A stretch of DNA of 64,000 nucleotides. It comes from Alphaproteobacteria bacterium AO1-B. Lineage in GTDB: Bacteria > Pseudomonadota > Alphaproteobacteria > Rhizobiales > Stappiaceae. Numbering within the stretch: the stretch's first letter is position 1; each line of letters starts with the position of its first letter. The notes beneath the pieces are model-generated. The model made no database searches. It saw nothing but the letters and a program-made list of their open reading frames with translations, and had not been told where the DNA came from. The position numbers were made by a program, and so were the translations under genes. The stretch covers positions 1,116,001-1,180,000 of the forward strand of contig MLAX01000002.1 in assembly GCA_001890945.1 (NCBI GenBank), given 5' to 3'. Of the stretch, positions 26,353 through 33,831 are shown in pieces.

Positions 26353-27948
26353 TTAGCTCTCCTGAGCCTTGACAAGCGCGAATGTGATGGAATCGACCAG
26401 CGCTTGAAAGGACGCATCGACGATATTGGAGGAGACACCGATGGTGAACCAGCGCCGCTGGGTCCTGGCATCATGGCTTTCGATCAGAACCCGGGTCACC
26501 GCATCGGTACCACCGTTCAAGATGCGCACCTTATAGTCGATCAGCTCCAGCCCTTCAATCGCGGCCTGATACTTTCCAAGGTCCTTGCGCAGGGCCATGT
26601 CGAGCGCGTTGACCGGGCCGTTACCTTCCGCAACGGACATGCGCGTCTCCCCATCGACGTTTACCTTGACCACCGCTTCGGAGACCGTGATCAGATCACC
26701 GATGGCATTGAACCGACGCTCGACCATGACTTTAAAGGAATTTACCTGGAAAAAGTCAGGCACCTCTCCGAGTTCGCGTAGCGCAAGCAGTTCAAAGGAC
26801 GCATCCGCTGCCTCATAGGCATATCCGAGCGCCTCCCGCTCCTTTACCTTGGCCAGCAGCCGGTCCAGACGAGGGTCGGACTTGTCGACCGTGATGCCGA
26901 CACGTGCCAACTCGCCCAGCAGATTGCTTTTTCCGGCTTGATCGGAAACGAGCACCCGGCGCTGGTTGCCCACCGTCTCCGGGGCGACATGTTCATAGGT
27001 CTGCGGATCCTTTAGGATCGCCGAGGCGTGAATGCCGGCCTTGGTGGCAAAAGCCGTTTCCCCCACATAGGGTGCATGCCGGTTTGGCGAGCGGTTGAGG
27101 ATCTCGTCGAATGCATGAGAGATCGCGGTGATGTCCTGAAGCTGGTCTTCACTGACACCGATTTCCAGACGGTCGGCAAACTGTGATTTCAGTTTCAGGG
27201 TCGGGATCAGTGTGATCAGGTTGGCATTGCCGCAGCGCTCGCCCAGACCGTTCAAGGTCCCCTGGACCTGCCGCACCCCGGCATCAACCGCAGCCAAGGA
27301 ATTTGCCACCGCATGACCCGTGTCGTCGTGCGTGTGAATGCCGAGATGACTGCCTGGGACGACCTCCTGAACCTTCGTCACGATGGAGTGGATCTCTTCG
27401 GGCAATGTGCCGCCGTTGGTGTCACACAGGACCACCCAGCGGGCACCGGCCTGATAGGCAGTCCGGGCACAGGCGAGCGCATAATCCGGATTGGCCTTAT
27501 AGCCATCGAAGAAGTGCTCACAGTCAATCATGGCTTCCTTGCCGGCCGCAACGGCAGCCGTGACAGTACCTTCGACCGCTTCGAGGTTTTCCTCATTTGT
27601 GCAACCAAGCGCCACGTCCACATGATAGTCCCAGGCCTTGGCAACAAAACAGCAGGCGTCCGACTGGCTGGCCAGGATCTGTTGAAGGCCAGGATCATTC
27701 GACGCCGACCGCCCTGCCCGCTTCGTCATTCCGAAGGCAGTAAACGTCGCATTTTTTGTCCGCTTTTGAGAGAAGAACTCGGTATCGGCCGGATTTGCTC
27801 CGGGGTAACCGCCTTCTACATAATCGACCCCAAGCCGCTCCAGCAGTTCTGCAATGACGATCTTCTCGTTTACGGAAAAATCAATACCGCTGGTTTGCGC
27901 GCCGTCGCGCAGGGTCGTGTCGAAAAGGTAGAGGCGGTCTTTGGTCAT
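26353..27948 (-). CDS. cimA: (R)-citramalate synthase
   Basis: The enzyme condenses pyruvate and acetyl-CoA to citramalate, giving a threonine-independent route into isoleucine. The 531-residue protein has the HMGL-like TIM barrel with DTTLRDGAQTSGIDFSV (residues 8-24), the metal-binding HTHDDTGHAVANS motif and the GLGERCGNANL motif, followed by the C-terminal LeuA allosteric dimerisation domain (about 400-525). Its length and the GAQTSGIDFSV variant separate CimA from LeuA and homocitrate synthase. The start ATG overlaps the stop of the preceding GFA gene (ATGA), so translation is coupled. Confidence 0.93.
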   Translation of the reverse strand: MTKDRLYLFDTTLRDGAQTSGIDFSVNEKIVIAELLERLGVDYVEGGYPGANPADTEFFSQKRTKNATFTAFGMTKRAGRSASNDPGLQQILASQSDACCFVAKAWDYHVDVALGCTNEENLEAVEGTVTAAVAAGKEAMIDCEHFFDGYKANPDYALACARTAYQAGARWVVLCDTNGGTLPEEIHSIVTKVQEVVPGSHLGIHTHDDTGHAVANSLAAVDAGVRQVQGTLNGLGERCGNANLITLIPTLKLKSQFADRLEIGVSEDQLQDITAISHAFDEILNRSPNRHAPYVGETAFATKAGIHASAILKDPQTYEHVAPETVGNQRRVLVSDQAGKSNLLGELARVGITVDKSDPRLDRLLAKVKEREALGYAYEAADASFELLALRELGEVPDFFQVNSFKVMVERRFNAIGDLITVSEAVVKVNVDGETRMSVAEGNGPVNALDMALRKDLGKYQAAIEGLELIDYKVRILNGGTDAVTRVLIESHDARTQRRWFTIGVSSNIVDASFQALVDSITFALVKAQES

Positions 27949-28451
27949 CTGTCTGTTCCGTCGGACATCTGCGGCGCTACGGGCCACTCTTTTGTATCGT
28001 GGTCTGGATGTTGGTGGTTGCTGGCGTCAATTTCGGCGATCACATCTGCAAATTCCGGATCATCTTCGGGCCCGCCCGGCAACGCATGCAATGTGTCAAC
28101 GCACGAGATCTTGTCCCGCTTCCAGTGTTGTTTCGTAACGGGGACGCGGGCGGGCTCATCAAATGCTCCGATCGCCAGCCCAATCAATGGATAATCGCGA
28201 TAGGCAAAAACAAGCGGTGTTCCGCACCGGCTACAAAACCCGCGGTCGACCACATCAGAGGAGGCGTAATAGGTTGGCTGCCCGCGGGTCCAGGTCAGAT
28301 CTTCGTGGCGCGCATCTACCAGCGGAGCGAAGAAATTGCCGAACGCCTTCTGGCACATCCGGCAATGACAGATGCTCCCTTCGCCCAGTGTTCCCTCAAT
28401 GCGAAACCGAACCGCGCCGCATTGGCAGCCACCGTTGTAGATCTCGGTCAT
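27945..28451 (-). CDS. GFA/CENP-V family protein, copy 1
   Basis: The 168-residue zinc protein of the glutathione-dependent formaldehyde-activating (GFA) fold has the paired cysteine motifs GGCQCGAVRF (about residues 7-16), ICHCRMCQKAFG (28-39) and FCSRCGTPLVF (about 71-81). These bind two zinc ions. Members were linked to formaldehyde-glutathione adducts, but most have no proven activity. It overlaps cimA at its end and its upstream paralogue at its start, each by the 4-base ATGA type. It is distinctly related to the neighbouring copy, with similar spacing of all motifs. Confidence 0.9.
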   Translation of the reverse strand: MTEIYNGGCQCGAVRFRIEGTLGEGSICHCRMCQKAFGNFFAPLVDARHEDLTWTRGQPTYYASSDVVDRGFCSRCGTPLVFAYRDYPLIGLAIGAFDEPARVPVTKQHWKRDKISCVDTLHALPGGPEDDPEFADVIAEIDASNHQHPDHDTKEWPVAPQMSDGTDR

Positions 28452-28927
28452 TTGGCGGCCTCCGGCCAGGCAACCGTATCCCGATCCGGGTGCTGATGGT
28501 TGCGGATGCCGGAAAACACCTCCTGAGCCGCAGCTTCCGCTTCTTCCGTCCGGGTCGGCAGATCCACAAGTCCCTCGCACCAGGACAAGCGGTTCTCAAG
28601 TCCCAACTGGATTTCCGGTGCGATGAGATCAGGCTGGTCGAGGCTCGCAATCGTGATGTCGATATGAGAGCCTTCAAACTCATAGGTCAGCGGGGTGCCA
28701 CAGTCCCGGCAGAACCCGCGCCGAACGAGGTTGGAGCTCTGAAAGTAAGCTGGCTCTCCACGCGTCCAACTGAGATTTTCAACGACGACGAGCGCTGCAA
28801 ACGGGCCTCCGACCGCCTTTTGGCACATACGGCAATGGCAGATGGAAGGCCGTTTGAACCCTTCAGCACAGTACCGCACCGCCCCGCACTGGCAGCCACC
28901 AGATTTGATGTCTGTTTCTTCCGCCAT
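28448..28927 (-). CDS. GFA/CENP-V family protein, copy 2
   Basis: The 159-residue paralogue of the next gene has the same zinc motifs: GGCQCGAVRY (about residues 10-19), ICHCRMCQKAVG (29-40) and FCRDCGTPLTY (70-80). The C-terminal end HQHPDRDTVAWPEAA matches the HQHPDHDTKEWPVA of copy 1, which shows a tandem duplication. Copy 2 is the upstream gene of the GFA-GFA-cimA-rarD run, 81 bases downstream of cysS with a stable hairpin between. Function beyond zinc binding is not known. Confidence 0.9.
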   Translation of the reverse strand: MAEETDIKSGGCQCGAVRYCAEGFKRPSICHCRMCQKAVGGPFAALVVVENLSWTRGEPAYFQSSNLVRRGFCRDCGTPLTYEFEGSHIDITIASLDQPDLIAPEIQLGLENRLSWCEGLVDLPTRTEEAEAAAQEVFSGIRNHQHPDRDTVAWPEAAK

Positions 28928-28951
28928 CCGTTTTGCCTCTCCCTTTTTGCT

Positions 28952-28986
28952 CTAACGGCTCTTCGTGAACTGCGAAGAACCGTTAG
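28952..28986 (-). other. 14-bp stem-loop between cysS and the GFA genes
   Basis: CTAACGGCTCTTCG (28952-28965) and CGAAGAACCGTTAG (28973-28986) can form a 14-base stem with a 7-base loop. The one imperfect pair is C-A on the plus strand but a permitted G-U in minus-strand RNA, so the structure belongs to the cysS-to-GFA transcript. No U-tract follows, only AGCAAAAAGG, so it may be a processing or stability element or a weak terminator. Confidence 0.55.
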
Positions 28987-29008
28987 GCCAGTCTTTCCCT
29001 GACCCGGT

Positions 29009-30436
29009 TCACCGCTTGAGGTCCCAGGTTGTTACGCGGGCACCGGTTTCGGAGTCTTTTGAATCCTTTAGCGCAATGCCTTGAGACGCAAGTTCATCGC
29101 GGATCCGGTCGGCTTCGGCCCAGTTCTTACCGTTGAGCGCTTCAAGCCGGGCCTTGATGGCAGCCGCGATTGCGGTTTCGTCGATGCCGGACATATCCGC
29201 TGCAACAGGCTTGAGACCCAACAGAGCTGCAGAAGCTGAAAACTCGGCCAGTTTAACCGGGTCCTTGTTCGCCTCGCCCGCAAGGCCATGCAAGGCCTGA
29301 ATGGCGGCGGCCGTATTCAGATCATCGTTCATGGCATCAAGCACGTCTGCTGCCGGAGCCGCATCAGTCTCGACAAGATCCGGCCATTTGCCCAAAAGGT
29401 TCTCCGCCTCTTCCAGCTTGCGGACGGAAAAGTCGATTGGCTCCTTATAGTGGGTCATCAGCATGGCAAGGCGCAGCACTTCGCCAGGCCATTTGCGGCC
29501 GCCGAAATTCTCCGTCTCCAAAAGCTCATGGATGGTGAAGAAGTTGCCCTCGGACTTGGACATCTTCCGGCCTTCAACCTGCACAAAGCCATTGTGAACC
29601 CAATAATTCGACATGGTCTTCGTACCGTTGGCGCAGCACGATTGGGCGATCTCGTTTTCATGGTGCGGAAAGATCAGATCCAACCCGCCGCCGTGAATGT
29701 CGAAAACCTTGCCAAGATGGTGCTCGCTCATGACGGAGCACTCGATGTGCCAGCCCGGACGCCCGCGCCCCCACGGACTGTCCCAACCGGGTTCTTCCGG
29801 CGAGGACAGTTTCCAAAGCACAAAGTCTCCCGGGTTCTTCTTGTGGCTATCGACCGCAATGCGGGCACCCGCGATCTGCTCATCCAGCTTGCGCTTGGAC
29901 AGACCGCCGTAATCCGGCATTGAAACCGTGTCGAACAGCACTTCGCCGCCATCCGCGGTCTCAGCCACATAGGCATGCCCCTTTTCGATGAGCAGTTCGA
30001 TCATCTTGACCATGCCATCGATGTGCTCAGTTGCCCGCGGCTGGACCGTCGGCTCCAGGCAGCCAAGAGATGCCACATCCTTTTGGTATTGATCCGCCGT
30101 CTTTTTGGTGACTTTTGAGATCGCCTCATTGAGCGGCATATCCGGATAATCACGCAGCGCACGTGCGTTGATCTTGTCGTCAACGTCCGTGATGTTGCGG
30201 GCGTAGGTAACGTGCTCAGCGCCGTAGAGATGGCGCAGCAAACGGTACAAAACGTCAAACACAATCGCCGGACGCGCATTGCCGATATGGGCAAAGTCGT
30301 AAACGGTCGGTCCGCAGACATAGAGACGCACATTGCTATCATCGATCGCGCAGAAGTCTTCCTTCTGGCGGGTCAATGTGTTGGTGAGCTTCAAGCCCTT
30401 GAAGGTGCCGGATTTCGCTGGGTCAGCGGCGCTCAT
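29009..30436 (-). CDS. cysS: Cysteinyl-tRNA synthetase
   Basis: The class I synthetase charges tRNA-Cys. The 475-residue protein has the zinc-binding [15 protein letters not shown] region with the HIGN signature, the metal-binding residues in [10 protein letters not shown] and [10 protein letters not shown], and the KMSKS loop (RKMSKSEGN), then the C-terminal DALR-like helical domain. I start at the ATG at 30436, with AGGAGA about 7 bases before it; a frame-open start at 30493 has no comparable site. The leader upstream is unusually long and contains a possible leader peptide. Two GFA genes and cimA follow downstream. Confidence 0.95.
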   Translation of the reverse strand: MSAADPAKSGTFKGLKLTNTLTRQKEDFCAIDDSNVRLYVCGPTVYDFAHIGNARPAIVFDVLYRLLRHLYGAEHVTYARNITDVDDKINARALRDYPDMPLNEAISKVTKKTADQYQKDVASLGCLEPTVQPRATEHIDGMVKMIELLIEKGHAYVAETADGGEVLFDTVSMPDYGGLSKRKLDEQIAGARIAVDSHKKNPGDFVLWKLSSPEEPGWDSPWGRGRPGWHIECSVMSEHHLGKVFDIHGGGLDLIFPHHENEIAQSCCANGTKTMSNYWVHNGFVQVEGRKMSKSEGNFFTIHELLETENFGGRKWPGEVLRLAMLMTHYKEPIDFSVRKLEEAENLLGKWPDLVETDAAPAADVLDAMNDDLNTAAAIQALHGLAGEANKDPVKLAEFSASAALLGLKPVAADMSGIDETAIAAAIKARLEALNGKNWAEADRIRDELASQGIALKDSKDSETGARVTTWDLKR

Positions 30437-30521
30437 GTCAAACGGTCTCCTGGCCGGCTGGCCGGGCGGTCCGTCTACAAGGAAATTTGCCAAGAGGGAA
30501 CGGCCACAGCCAGCGGTGTCG

Positions 30522-30572
30522 CTAGCTGCAAATAATGGTGGTGATAATGATGTTCCGTGTGGCCGTCATCAT
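30522..30572 (-). CDS. Candidate leader peptide upstream of cysS
   Basis: An ATG at 30572 opens a 16-residue frame, [16 protein letters not shown], ending in TAG 85 bases before the cysS start. It has five Ile, four Thr and one Cys codon in a short run. Its TATRNI opening recalls rhizobial trp leader peptides (MANTQNI as I remember it). GCTGGC just downstream could pair with GCCAGC close to the cysS Shine-Dalgarno, as in an attenuator. Against it: no clear ribosome-binding site and no U-tract terminator. The opposite strand also carries an open frame (30535-30678, 47 residues) that overlaps it. Confidence 0.3.
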   Translation of the reverse strand: MMTATRNIIITTIICS

Positions 30573-30712
30573 GGCAAGGGTTATGGACCGGTTTCATCAG
30601 AGCGGTCAAGATCACTTTTTCATGCAAACAGCCCTTCCTTCAGGTTCTGGCGTTGGCGCACCGGTCGGGAACCTTTAATCTGACGCTGCGGGAATCAAGG
30701 AGGGGCTTTCCG

Positions 30713-32401
30713 ATGCACAGGACAGATCATGCGAGCCGGTACATTCGACACGCAGCACTGATCACGCTGGTAACAGCGGTGATCGCGATACAGCCCTTGG
30801 CAGGGCTTGCCCAATCGGCGCCAGCCCCAACCTCAAAGCCGCAGCGTGCCGCAGAAAACGTGGAAGTCCCGGCGCCCGTCTTCCTGGAACCGGAAACGCC
30901 AATCGCCAAGGCGCTGCAAGCGGCGATGTCACCGGATGTCTCGGAAAAGGCAGTCCTGTTTTACGGGCAGCGCGCTTTTGCTCCGATCTGGTTTTCCGCC
31001 GAAGGCATGAGCGAAAACGCCCATTTGGCCGTTGCAGCCATGGCGGCGGCAAATGAGCACGCGCTCAATCCGGAAAACTATGATCCGCTCGGGCTGGTGG
31101 ATATGGCTTCCTCTGCCCAGACCGCAGACGACTGGGCTCAGTTTGAGCTGGAACTCACCAAGCAGTATCTGCGCTATGCCACGCACCTCTCTTCCGGCCG
31201 CGTTCAACCCAACAAGGTCAACAAGGCTCTGAACCTCTTTCCGGACCGTCCGGACCCGACGATGCTGCTTGAACAGGCCGTAGAGGCGATTGACTTCAGC
31301 GCGTTCCTGGAAGGTCTTGCGCCCCGCTCTGACAATTACGCGCGCTTGAAACGACGTCTTGCTCAATATCGCGAGAAAGCAGCCAGCGGCCCCTTCACCA
31401 CTGTTCCTGACGGTGATGTGCTTAAGCCCGGCATGAGCGATCCGCGGGTTGCTGCACTCCGGCAGCGGTTGATTGAAGAAGACATTCCCGGAGCTGCCGA
31501 ACACAGCGGCGATGTTTATGACGGTGTTCTCATCGAAGCCGTCACAACCTTCCAGGATCACCACGGCCTGGCCAACGATGGCGTCATCGGCAAGGAAACC
31601 CTCGCCCGCTTGAACATTCCCTTGGAAGAAAAACTTGTCCAGATGGAGCTCAACATGGAGCGCCGGCGCTGGATGCGGGACGATCTCGGCAGCTTTTATG
31701 TGTTCGTCAACCTGGCCGACCAGGAGCTCAAAGTGGTCAAGGAAGGCAAGACCATCCACACCGCGCCGGTGGTGGTTGGCAAGCCTTACCACGCCACACC
31801 GGTGTTTTCCGATACGCTTGACTACGTGGAGATCAATCCCTTCTGGAACGTACCATACTCTATCGCGACCTCCGAGTATTTGCCGAAGCTGAAGCAAAAT
31901 CCCTCGGCCCTTACGAGCAAGAACATCCGGGTGTTCCGGGACGGGACTGAAGTCGCCCCGACGCAAGTAGCCTGGAACAGCTATGCCCGCGGCAATTTCC
32001 CCTTCCGGCTGCGTCAGGATCCGGGAAACAGCAATGCGCTCGGCCGGATCAAGTTCATGTTCCCGAACGAGTTCAACATCTACATCCACGACACGCCATC
32101 AAAATCCCTGTTTTCCCGGGCCGAACGGGCCTTCAGCCATGGTTGCATCCGGGTATCAGATCCCTTTGCACTCGCTGATGTCCTGTTGGCCCATAAGAAT
32201 GCGGATGAAGGGCATTGGGAGAAAATCCGGGATTCAGAAAAGCGGACCGTCGTCAAACCCAGCGTGCCGATCGAAGTACACCTCACCTATCTGACCGCAT
32301 GGATGAACAAGGACGGTTCGACTCACTTCAGAAAAGACATTTATGGCCGGGACGAGAAGCTTCTGGACGCGCTACGGACCGCAATGACAGAGAACTTATA
32401 G
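30713..32401 (+). CDS. Murein L,D-transpeptidase (YcbB/LdtD type)
   Basis: The 562-residue periplasmic enzyme forms 3-3 cross-links or attaches proteins to peptidoglycan. It has a signal sequence (HAALITLVTAVIAIQPLAGLAQS), a helical scaffold domain (about residues 60-230), a peptidoglycan-binding-1 domain (about 238-300, MSDPRVAALRQRLIEEDIPG through GVIGKETLARLN) and a YkuD catalytic domain (about 325-510). The active-site motif is FSHGCIRV with His476 and Cys478. The order matches LdtD. AAGGAGG precedes the ATG at 30713. It is divergent from cysS. Confidence 0.93.
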   Translation: MHRTDHASRYIRHAALITLVTAVIAIQPLAGLAQSAPAPTSKPQRAAENVEVPAPVFLEPETPIAKALQAAMSPDVSEKAVLFYGQRAFAPIWFSAEGMSENAHLAVAAMAAANEHALNPENYDPLGLVDMASSAQTADDWAQFELELTKQYLRYATHLSSGRVQPNKVNKALNLFPDRPDPTMLLEQAVEAIDFSAFLEGLAPRSDNYARLKRRLAQYREKAASGPFTTVPDGDVLKPGMSDPRVAALRQRLIEEDIPGAAEHSGDVYDGVLIEAVTTFQDHHGLANDGVIGKETLARLNIPLEEKLVQMELNMERRRWMRDDLGSFYVFVNLADQELKVVKEGKTIHTAPVVVGKPYHATPVFSDTLDYVEINPFWNVPYSIATSEYLPKLKQNPSALTSKNIRVFRDGTEVAPTQVAWNSYARGNFPFRLRQDPGNSNALGRIKFMFPNEFNIYIHDTPSKSLFSRAERAFSHGCIRVSDPFALADVLLAHKNADEGHWEKIRDSEKRTVVKPSVPIEVHLTYLTAWMNKDGSTHFRKDIYGRDEKLLDALRTAMTENL

Positions 32402-32540
32402 ATATTTTCTTTAAACTATCAATAGCTTAAATGAAGTTCATAAACCTGAACGGTAGCTGAATATGCCACTCAGCATGGGTTCAAGGCGCAAAACATATTC
32501 TCCGGATCAACAACACAGCGTTGCCTTCTGGAGAAAGAAA

Positions 32541-32729
32541 ATGTTGAACCGCCTTTTTGTGATCATCTTCCTGGCTATTGTCCTTGGCGGTCCGTTCATC
32601 GCACTCTTGGCGATTACGGACGGAACAAAGGCATTCGGCAACGAAGTTCAACAGAAAAGCGTTTGCCTGATGACCGGAACCGGTTGTGGAAACGGAAACC
32701 TGGTTGTCACCGTTGCCAGCCGCATATAA
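32541..32729 (+). CDS. Small exported or membrane protein (62 aa)
   Basis: The ATG at 32541 follows GGAGAAAGAAA and opens a 62-residue frame. It begins with a signal-like hydrophobic segment (LFVIIFLAIVLGGPFIALLAI) and a polar tail with two cysteines (VCLMTGTGCGNGN) that could form a disulfide outside the membrane. No family is recognised. It lies between the transpeptidase and the ArsR-type regulator on the same strand; 64 bases separate it from the regulator, so cotranscription is possible. The ribosome-binding site and signal-like start are the evidence for a gene. Confidence 0.5.
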   Translation: MLNRLFVIIFLAIVLGGPFIALLAITDGTKAFGNEVQQKSVCLMTGTGCGNGNLVVTVASRI

Positions 32730-32793
32730 AAGCGCCAAAGAACACGGACGTTCTTTGATTGCGTCCCACAACGAAGTTTGGCAAGGTCTATTG

Positions 32794-33153
32794 ATGGACT
32801 ACAAAGCGCTGGAAGAAAAAGCGGAAACCGCCGCAGAATTCATGAAGCTGATGGCTTCCGCGCCCCGGTTGCTTCTGATGTGCCATGTGATGGACGAAGA
32901 GCGCAGCGTTGGCGAACTAGCCGAGAAGACCGGTATGCGCATGCCGACCGTCTCTCAGCAGCTTGCTCTTTTGCGCGCGCAAGGGCTTGTTTCAACACGG
33001 CGCGAAGGCACCACCATCTATTATCGGCTGGCCAGCGAACCGGTCAAAGATGTGATGGCCATGCTTTACAAGCATTTCTGTGCGGACGCCGAACTGCCGG
33101 TCGCCCACCATCTCGAAACGCTCGAAGGCGACAAGCCGGTCTCACGCCAATAA
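32794..33153 (+). CDS. ArsR family regulator, SqrR/BigR-like persulfide-sensor type
   Basis: The 119-residue winged-helix protein has a core EEKAETAAEFMKLMASAPRL, reading helix MRMPTVSQQLALLRAQGLV and wing STRREGTTIYYRL. It has just two cysteines, Cys30 (LLMCHVM) and Cys96 (KHFCAD), 66 residues apart. This is the spacing of the Cys41-Cys107 pair in Rhodobacter SqrR and matches BigR, where persulfides bridge the two thiols and release DNA. The classical CVC metal motif of ArsR is absent. No sulfide:quinone reductase or persulfide dioxygenase gene is adjacent, so the targets lie elsewhere. The ATG at 32794 is preferred over longer starts that enter the previous gene. Confidence 0.85.
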   Translation: MDYKALEEKAETAAEFMKLMASAPRLLLMCHVMDEERSVGELAEKTGMRMPTVSQQLALLRAQGLVSTRREGTTIYYRLASEPVKDVMAMLYKHFCADAELPVAHHLETLEGDKPVSRQ

Positions 33154-33176
33154 GGCGCAAGCTGCGGCCTCCCGAC

Positions 33177-33692
33177 TTAGCTCTCCAAGTAGTCTCCACA
33201 GCGCGGTGGTTCCTGCGTTCCCCAAGGCATCAACGGCACGGTTGATGTTGAATTCTTCGGGCTCCCCTCGATCAGCTTGTCGGAATAGACCATATAAACG
33301 AGCGTATTCCGCTTCACATCGCAGCCGCGCACGATCCGCATCTTCTTAAACATGAACGAACGGCCCTGGCGGAACATTTCTTCGCCTTGCTCGAAGTTTT
33401 CCTTGATCTGCACCGGGCCGACCTGACGGCATGCGAGCGATACATCCGAGACTTCTTCTGCAACGCCCAGCCAACCGGAAACTCCGCCCTTTTCCGGAAC
33501 AGTGAAGTGGCAGGACACTCCGTCAATCAGAGGGTCATCGATGGCATAGGTCGCCAGCTTGTGGTCCGGGGTCAAAAACTTCCAGACGGTCGATTTTTTG
33601 AAGATCAGATCCGGTTCATCATTGGCAAGTGCCGGGGCAGCGGCCTGCATACAAAGGCTGAGAAAGAGGATGGCTGCAGTGCGGAACCGCAT
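33177..33692 (-). CDS. creA: CreA family protein
   Basis: The 171-residue exported protein has a cleavable signal (AAILFLSLCMQAAAPALA) followed by the CreA domain. Family features are the FKKSTVWKFL opening, DPLIDGVSCHFT with a conserved Cys, SLACRQVGP, the FMFKKMRIVRGCDVKRNTLVYMVYSDKLIEGSPKNSTSTVPL block and the C-terminal PRCGDY. The mature cysteines probably form disulfides. CreA has no defined function; in E. coli it is the first gene of creABCD, but none of those partners is here. It converges on the ArsR-type gene, with 23 bases between the stops. Confidence 0.9.
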   Translation of the reverse strand: MRFRTAAILFLSLCMQAAAPALANDEPDLIFKKSTVWKFLTPDHKLATYAIDDPLIDGVSCHFTVPEKGGVSGWLGVAEEVSDVSLACRQVGPVQIKENFEQGEEMFRQGRSFMFKKMRIVRGCDVKRNTLVYMVYSDKLIEGSPKNSTSTVPLMPWGTQEPPRCGDYLES

Positions 33693-33773
33693 GATAAAAC
33701 TCCAAGTGTCGAAAAAGTTGACTTCAATGTGGGAACCGATTGCAAGGTATCAAGCAGCGGAGGCCTTAGAAAG

Positions 33774-33808
33774 CAAAACCGCCCGGGCCATGATAGGACC
33801 CGAGCGGT
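33774..33808 (-). terminator. Terminator downstream of the metallo-hydrolase gene
   Basis: In minus-strand RNA ACCGCTCGGG (33808-33799) pairs with CCCGGGCGGT (33787-33778) over 10 bases with one G-U pair and an 11-base loop, followed by TTTTGCTTTC. It lies 24 bases past the stop of the gene ending at 33832. Confidence 0.85.
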
Positions 33809-33831
33809 GTTTATCGAATATTGCCTGCTGT

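Noticed and set aside
28163..29002. Open frame of 279 codons on the plus strand
   Set aside because: It is antisense to both GFA genes, whose zinc motifs and ATGA overlaps show that the minus strand is coding.
30535..30678. Plus-strand frame of 47 codons upstream of the L,D-transpeptidase
   Set aside because: It has no ribosome-binding site and its hydrophobic start is the complement of the candidate cysS leader; kept only as an alternative reading of that stretch.
33774..33808. Inverted repeat considered as an operator for the SqrR-like regulator
   Set aside because: Stem length, loop and U-tract on the minus strand fit a terminator for the metallo-hydrolase gene better.
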